DNA from: an uncultured Aquimarina sp.
GTDB taxonomy: Bacteria > Bacteroidota > Bacteroidia > Flavobacteriales > Flavobacteriaceae
Direction of reading: 5' to 3'
Assembly: GCA_947489195.1 (NCBI GenBank)
Contig: CANLCT010000028.1
Coordinates: 1 to 57,562 of the forward strand
DNA length: 57,562 bases
Shown here: positions 52,725-57,562 of the stretch, piece by piece
Layout: each line of letters opens with the position of its first letter
How positions within the stretch are numbered: the stretch's first letter is position 1
The notes under the pieces: generated by a model
Seen by the model: only the letters and a program-made list of their open reading frames with translations
What the model was told of the DNA's origin: nothing
Databases searched by the model: none
Position numbers and translations under genes: made by a program

Positions 52725-55700
52725 ATGAAGATTTTTACTAGTAATGTAAGTAGTTTAAAATTAACATCTACACTTTTTTTAGTGTTGTTTTCTGTTTCGT
52801 ATGGGCTTTTGGGTCAAACTGCGGTAGAATCAATTAGGCTTAATAGTATAACTCCTACAAATACAAATTCGTACTCAGTAACTGGTGAAAATGGCACAAC
52901 ACCTGTGCCTAATACACAAACTTACACATGGGGTCAGGGATCAGATCTTCAAATTGAAGGAGTTACAGTTGGAGGTGTTTTTTTTAAAACTGACCTTTCT
53001 AGAAAAACCGATGCAGTTATTATTAGGGTTGATAATGCCAATGCAGTAGGAGATTTATGTAGTATTGTTGCGCAAACAACAACTGATAATTTTACTTTTG
53101 CGGGTAGTTTCCCTGGAACAATAGATAATCCAAATACACCAATTGATGAATCCGACCCAACCAATTGTTCTTTAGTTGAAGCATTAACAAGCCCTTTTAT
53201 AAACAGAGGTGCAAATGATTTATTTCGAAATGTTTTTTCAACAGCTAATAATATTGAACGTGTTGATGTTATTTATGAAAATATAATTACCACAACTTCA
53301 TCAGATTTAGATAATATAGGTTTTATAATTAGTGAAAAAGATGCGAATAGTCCACTTAAAGTAGCTGGTATTAGAAGTCTGTCAGCTACAGGAGAAGTTG
53401 CTTCATATTACCCATTGCAAAGTATAGTATCTACAGATTATGGAACAATATTAGATACTACGGGTGATGGCCCTTCTGATACAAGTGGTAATTTAAGTTT
53501 TTCTCTGTCATGGACAATTGATAGAGATGATGCTATATTACCTAATGTCAATCCAACAAATAGACCAGAAAGAATCTCTGGAGGTGTCTCGCCTATAGGT
53601 GTTTCTTTTATTTCATTAAGGGATTTAGGCTTATCAGTTGGTGATCAGCTTTTAGGAGTTTCTTTTTTTGGGAATGATATTACATCAGCCAACACATTAA
53701 CAGATCCTACAACATTTCCTAGAGATACAAACGCTGGAGGGGCCGATGTTTTGGGTGGTTTAGGAGTATTAGTAACTAATCAGGCAATTGTTACTGGTCT
53801 TGTATATGAAGATATAAATGCGAATGGCACACAGGATGGAAGTGAAATTGGAATTGCCGGAGTTGGTGTTGTTTTAACAGATTCATCAGGAATTGAATAT
53901 CCAGCAATTACAGAAAGCGATGGATCTTGGTCTACCTTTGTTAATGTGCCAGGTGATGTTATGGTAGAAATATCATTGTCAGATACAGCACTTGTAAATC
54001 AATTGACAAATCCAGCGCAAACTGAAGGGGTAAATCCAAGAACAATAACAAATGGAGCAGTTTTAGGTAGTGCAACTAATGTGGGTAGTGATGGATTTGT
54101 GTCTGTTAGTGTTTTAAATATTACTGATGATATAGTTTTAGAAGGGGAAAGATTAGTTCATACAGTAACATTAAATAATGTAGCGAGTTCAAGTATAGAA
54201 ATAGATTATTCAGTTATTGATGGAACTGCTACAGCACCTGCAGATTTTAATTCTACTCCTACATTTACTAATGGAGTAACGCTGAATGCGACAGGTGATA
54301 AATTAATAGTGCCTTCGGGAGTAAATGAATTTGAAGTTTCATTTGTTTCTGAATTAGATGCTATAATTGAATCTTCACACAGTTTTACATTAAATATTGG
54401 TGGTGAATCTGCTTCAGGAATTATAAATGATAATTCAGATGAAGATCTTGATAATGTGGCTGATTTTATTGATCTAGATGATGATAATGATGGAATATTG
54501 GATAGTGAAGAATGTGGTTTTATAATAAACCTTGGCTTTGTTTCAACAAATATATCCACATTTAACCCAAGTTTTGGAGGGCCAGAAGTAACTGCTAATG
54601 CGCTTATAAATCGAATTAATGGAGCAGGTACCGATGGTATTGTTTATGACACAACTTCATTAAGTGTTCCTAATCCTATTTTTACATATTCGTTAACTGT
54701 ACCACCTAATGTTTTTGCATATTCTTTTGAATTATATGGAACGGTTGGATCCCTTCCAGGGGAACAATTAAGTAGTTATACCGTCGAGATTAGAAATGCT
54801 GCTAATGCGGTAGTTTTTGAAAGAGCGGTTTCATCAGGTATTTTGCCAAACGGTACTCCTTTAGCTACTTCAGGATTCGTACTAGCACCAGGAGATTATT
54901 CTGTTACTTTGACAGATACTGATTTACCTAGAAATAATAGAGAGTTTAGTGAGGTTCGGTTTATAGGATGTCCTGATACGGATAGAGATAATATAGCAGA
55001 CCATTTAGATTTAGATTCGGATAACGATAATTGTAATGATGTTGTTGAATCTGGTGGCGTTGATGCGAATGATGATGGAATTTTAGGAATTTCACCTATA
55101 ATAGTAGATGCGCAAGGGCGAGTTACAGGAACCTTGCCAATTACCGGAGGATATAATGGAGTAACAGGTAATGAACTTCTGGCAACACAAGCATCAATTA
55201 CGACAGCTCCTTCTAATTCAAATGTGGTGTCAGGAACAGCGACTAGTTTTTCTGTAGCAGCTGAGGCATTTAACACGACAACATTTGCTGCAGGAACACC
55301 GGATTATACCGTTCCACCAGCGACAGATGCATCTTCAGGGCTGCGTTATCAGTGGCAAGAAAATGGGAGTGATCTTTCAAATGCAGGAGTATATAGTGGA
55401 ACGGATACTGCTACCTTGAGTATTTCTAATGTGGCTGGTTTAAATGGAAACACGTACACAGTTGAAGTAACCCATATTAATAATGCTTGTTTTGTAGAAA
55501 CAAGAGATGGTACATTAACAGAAATACCAACAATTTCAATTAGTGATGAATCCGAAACAGAAGGGGATAGTTTAGTGTTTGAAATTACATTAAGTAATGT
55601 TAGCGCAACAGATATTAGTATTCCATTTACAACTAATGATAATACTGCAACTTTAGTTGATGGAGATTATACGGATAATGATGGGACTTTAGTCATTTCT

Positions 55701-57562
55701 GCAGGCCAGTTAACAGGGAATATTACAATCGTTACCACAGCTGATTCTGAATTTGAAGGGAATGAAACTTTAACAGTTGATTTGACAAGTGCAGTAGGGG
55801 GTAGTATTATTGATGGTCAGGGGACAGGTATTATTGAAGATAATGATGATGTAGAAATTACAATTAGTAATGCATCTGCAGCAGAAGGAAACGAATTAGC
55901 TTTTGTTGTTAGCCTAAGCAATCCAAGTGCAAGTGATATATCTATTGTTTATGAAACAAATAATGGAACTGCGATAGTAGGAGACAGTGATTATACAGAT
56001 AATGATGGAATATTAGTAATTCCAGCTGGTAGCACCAATGGAGTTATAGTAATATCATCAACATTAGATACAGTTTCTGAGGGGGATGAAAATTTAACAG
56101 TTGATTTAATAAGTTCAAATCAGGGAAATATTACTGATGCTCAAGGAATAGGTGTTATAAGTGATAACCCAGATATGGATAATGATGGTATTGCTGATAG
56201 GCAAGATTTGGATGATGATAATGATGGGGTGTTGGATACACAAGAATTCGGATGTACATCGGATAATGTTTTAGATTGGGAACAAGTGCCTGTAATATCA
56301 AGTTCTTTTAGTCAATTAGTTAGCGGAGTTAATTTTACTGTAAATACAACAGGAAATCTAACAGCAACGTACCCTAGAGCAACTACTGTAGAAGCAATTC
56401 GTCAAATAGAGGGAGATGCTTCAGGTGATCAGGTCATTTTTGAAACAAGAATTGAGCCACCTTTTGAAAATGACTCCAACATAATAACTATTGAATTATC
56501 AACAGATGTTTTGGTGAAAAATGTTCGTTTTTCTTTGGGAGATATCGATGTGGCAGATTTTTTAATAGTTACAGCTCAAGATGCAAATGGAAATACGGTT
56601 TATCCAAATGCTTCAGCAGTTATAGGAAGTACTCCAACTTGGGTTTTTTATGATATTGACACTGTGAATAATCCTTTCCCTGGGCAAGAATCGTATACAG
56701 GGGGAGGTTTAAATAATATTGGATCAGATTCTACTATAAATTTTGATTTTGGAGAGGAATTAGTTAGAAATATAAGAATTGTTACAGGATATTTAGATAG
56801 AGATGGTTTTTATGATATACCAGACTCTGATACAATGCCAAGTGGTCTTTTTCAAGTAGCATCTGTAATTTATATAGGAGATATATTCTTTTGTAAGCCA
56901 TTAGATACAGATTCAGATGGAACACCAAATTTTTTAGATTTAGATTCGGATAACGATAATTGTAATGATGTTGTGGAATCTGGGGGTATTGATGCAGATA
57001 ATGATGGAGTTCTTGATGGGGATGGATTTAATAATCAAGGACAAGTTACCACTGCGGATGTTATTTTAGCTACTAGTTATAATGGAGCAACTGGAGATGA
57101 AATCATAGCAACACAAGCAAGTGTTACTACTGCACCATCAAATGTAAGTGTGGATGCAGGTGATGCAGCAAGTTTTAGTGTTGTGGCTGAAGCTATAAAT
57201 ACAACAACATTTGCAGCGGGAGTACCTAATTATACAATTCCACCTGCTGTTGATGCTTCTTCTGGATTACAATATCAGTGGCAAGAAAACGGAGGAGATC
57301 TTTCTAATACAGGAGTATATAGTGGAACAGATACAGCCACTTTAAGTATTTCTGATGTTACGGGTTTAAATGGGAATACCTATACAGTAATTATTACGCA
57401 TGCAAATAATGTTTGTTTTAGAGAAACAAGAGATGCAGATTTAGATGTTAATGATGCACCAGTAGGGAGAGTCGATTCACTTACAGTAGCCGAAGGGGGT
57501 ACGCAAACGATCTTAGATAGTAATGAAACTACCTTACAAGCGAATGATACGGATTCCGAAGA
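52725..57562 (+). CDS. Giant surface protein with SdrD_B-like, Calx-beta and thrombospondin-3 repeats (3' end outside window)
   Basis: Open from the ATG at 52725 to the window end: 1612 complete codons, no stop met. Signal peptide 1-31 (ending GLLGQ). An N-terminal unknown domain spans about 32-355. An SdrD_B-like fold follows (about 360-450, VYEDINANGTQDGSEIGIAGVGV). There are Calx-beta-type domains at about 464-570, 935-1040 and 1042-1147, each ending in a DN(D/S)-rich edge. Calcium-binding thrombospondin-3-type runs (DxDNDGI, LDSDNDNCNDVVES) lie at about 575-596, 752-785, 1149-1178 and 1395-1425. Two Ig-like modules contain YQWQENG. Probably calcium-stabilised and T9SS-exported, but the C terminus is not visible. 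Confidence 0.88.
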   Translation, partial: MKIFTSNVSSLKLTSTLFLVLFSVSYGLLGQTAVESIRLNSITPTNTNSYSVTGENGTTPVPNTQTYTWGQGSDLQIEGVTVGGVFFKTDLSRKTDAVIIRVDNANAVGDLCSIVAQTTTDNFTFAGSFPGTIDNPNTPIDESDPTNCSLVEALTSPFINRGANDLFRNVFSTANNIERVDVIYENIITTTSSDLDNIGFIISEKDANSPLKVAGIRSLSATGEVASYYPLQSIVSTDYGTILDTTGDGPSDTSGNLSFSLSWTIDRDDAILPNVNPTNRPERISGGVSPIGVSFISLRDLGLSVGDQLLGVSFFGNDITSANTLTDPTTFPRDTNAGGADVLGGLGVLVTNQAIVTGLVYEDINANGTQDGSEIGIAGVGVVLTDSSGIEYPAITESDGSWSTFVNVPGDVMVEISLSDTALVNQLTNPAQTEGVNPRTITNGAVLGSATNVGSDGFVSVSVLNITDDIVLEGERLVHTVTLNNVASSSIEIDYSVIDGTATAPADFNSTPTFTNGVTLNATGDKLIVPSGVNEFEVSFVSELDAIIESSHSFTLNIGGESASGIINDNSDEDLDNVADFIDLDDDNDGILDSEECGFIINLGFVSTNISTFNPSFGGPEVTANALINRINGAGTDGIVYDTTSLSVPNPIFTYSLTVPPNVFAYSFELYGTVGSLPGEQLSSYTVEIRNAANAVVFERAVSSGILPNGTPLATSGFVLAPGDYSVTLTDTDLPRNNREFSEVRFIGCPDTDRDNIADHLDLDSDNDNCNDVVESGGVDANDDGILGISPIIVDAQGRVTGTLPITGGYNGVTGNELLATQASITTAPSNSNVVSGTATSFSVAAEAFNTTTFAAGTPDYTVPPATDASSGLRYQWQENGSDLSNAGVYSGTDTATLSISNVAGLNGNTYTVEVTHINNACFVETRDGTLTEIPTISISDESETEGDSLVFEITLSNVSATDISIPFTTNDNTATLVDGDYTDNDGTLVISAGQLTGNITIVTTADSEFEGNETLTVDLTSAVGGSIIDGQGTGIIEDNDDVEITISNASAAEGNELAFVVSLSNPSASDISIVYETNNGTAIVGDSDYTDNDGILVIPAGSTNGVIVISSTLDTVSEGDENLTVDLISSNQGNITDAQGIGVISDNPDMDNDGIADRQDLDDDNDGVLDTQEFGCTSDNVLDWEQVPVISSSFSQLVSGVNFTVNTTGNLTATYPRATTVEAIRQIEGDASGDQVIFETRIEPPFENDSNIITIELSTDVLVKNVRFSLGDIDVADFLIVTAQDANGNTVYPNASAVIGSTPTWVFYDIDTVNNPFPGQESYTGGGLNNIGSDSTINFDFGEELVRNIRIVTGYLDRDGFYDIPDSDTMPSGLFQVASVIYIGDIFFCKPLDTDSDGTPNFLDLDSDNDNCNDVVESGGIDADNDGVLDGDGFNNQGQVTTADVILATSYNGATGDEIIATQASVTTAPSNVSVDAGDAASFSVVAEAINTTTFAAGVPNYTIPPAVDASSGLQYQWQENGGDLSNTGVYSGTDTATLSISDVTGLNGNTYTVIITHANNVCFRETRDADLDVNDAPVGRVDSLTVAEGGTQTILDSNETTLQANDTDSE
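55008..57442 (+). repeat. Large modular duplication inside the surface-protein gene
   Basis: The stretch 55008-55514 (LDSDNDNCNDVVESGG through the YQWQENG Ig-like module) recurs at 56937-57442, exactly 1929 bases (643 codons) away and in frame. The first 35 or so bases of the two copies are almost identical, and the Ig-like part is clearly homologous. The preceding DNDGILDSEE/DNDGVLDTQE elements (54477 and 56216) also recur. Confidence 0.85.

Noticed and set aside
54206..55276. Two minus-strand frames (117 and 126 codons) within the surface-protein gene
   Set aside because: The plus-strand frame is continuous with a signal peptide and repeated domains. The minus frames are shadows of its Thr/Asp-rich codons.

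Overview
This window is a piece of chromosome from an AT-rich member of the Bacteroidota, most likely a marine Flavobacteriaceae. Three things support this. Promoters carry the Bacteroidota -7 box TAnnTTTG, often with TTG 17-23 bases upstream. Secreted proteins end in type IX secretion (T9SS) sorting domains. The gene families are typical: FadL with a GDSL lipoprotein, imelysin/DUF4856/HTTM/TonB receptor, DUF2851, DUF3467, and rpsU with a lone strong Shine-Dalgarno. An agarase/porphyranase-like GH16 enzyme and a very large Calx-beta/thrombospondin-3 surface protein suggest a marine, surface- or polysaccharide-associated life.

Layout. 97-3507 (minus): tig, clpP and clpX, the chaperone/protease block. 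3508-9141: outer-membrane and secreted functions (a tiny protein that is mostly a T9SS tail, a GDSL lipoprotein, a FadL-type channel, a YbfF-like esterase, a beta-barrel protein) with three period-7 tandem repeat arrays at gene edges. 9150-14601: pepT, pyrD, a secreted unknown, a Cof-type HAD phosphatase, YjbQ and HMG-CoA lyase. 14631-23027: an apparent iron/haem island. It has a duplicated Cys/His mini-protein, two small related Cys-motif proteins, the 3' remnant of a lost imelysin gene, a haem-binding CxxCH protein, and a DUF4856-imelysin-HTTM-TonB receptor operon. The promoters share a palindromic operator close to TTAGAATnATTCTAA. 23138-33398: a LOV-like PAS protein lacking the photoactive Cys, unknowns, the GH16 enzyme, DUF2851, PspC-like plus K+ channel, an AGCS symporter and a helix-hairpin-helix protein. 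33741-36540: acyl-CoA dehydrogenase, rpsU, a Xer recombinase and HPF. 36642-50356: the translation/transcription core (tRNA Thr-Tyr-Gly-Thr, tuf, tRNA-Trp, secE, nusG, rplK, rplA, rplJ, rplL, rpoB, rpoC, DUF3467). 50357-52724: a complex palindromic non-coding element and prfC (minus). 52725 to the end: the first 1612 codons of a giant surface protein, cut by the window edge.

How the parts work together. The iron island reads as one regulon: a TonB receptor for uptake, imelysin-type lipoproteins, a membrane HTTM protein and a haem-binding protein, all behind the same type of operator. FadL and the GDSL lipoprotein form a lipid uptake/hydrolysis pair. The core block follows the usual bacterial order, with strong hairpins between rplL and rpoB and between rpoB and rpoC that may set relative expression. 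I see no rRNA, CRISPR array, insertion sequence or prophage. The least explained items are the island's operator and pseudogene, the heptamer arrays, the palindromic element at 50611-50786 and the duplicated Cys/His mini-protein.
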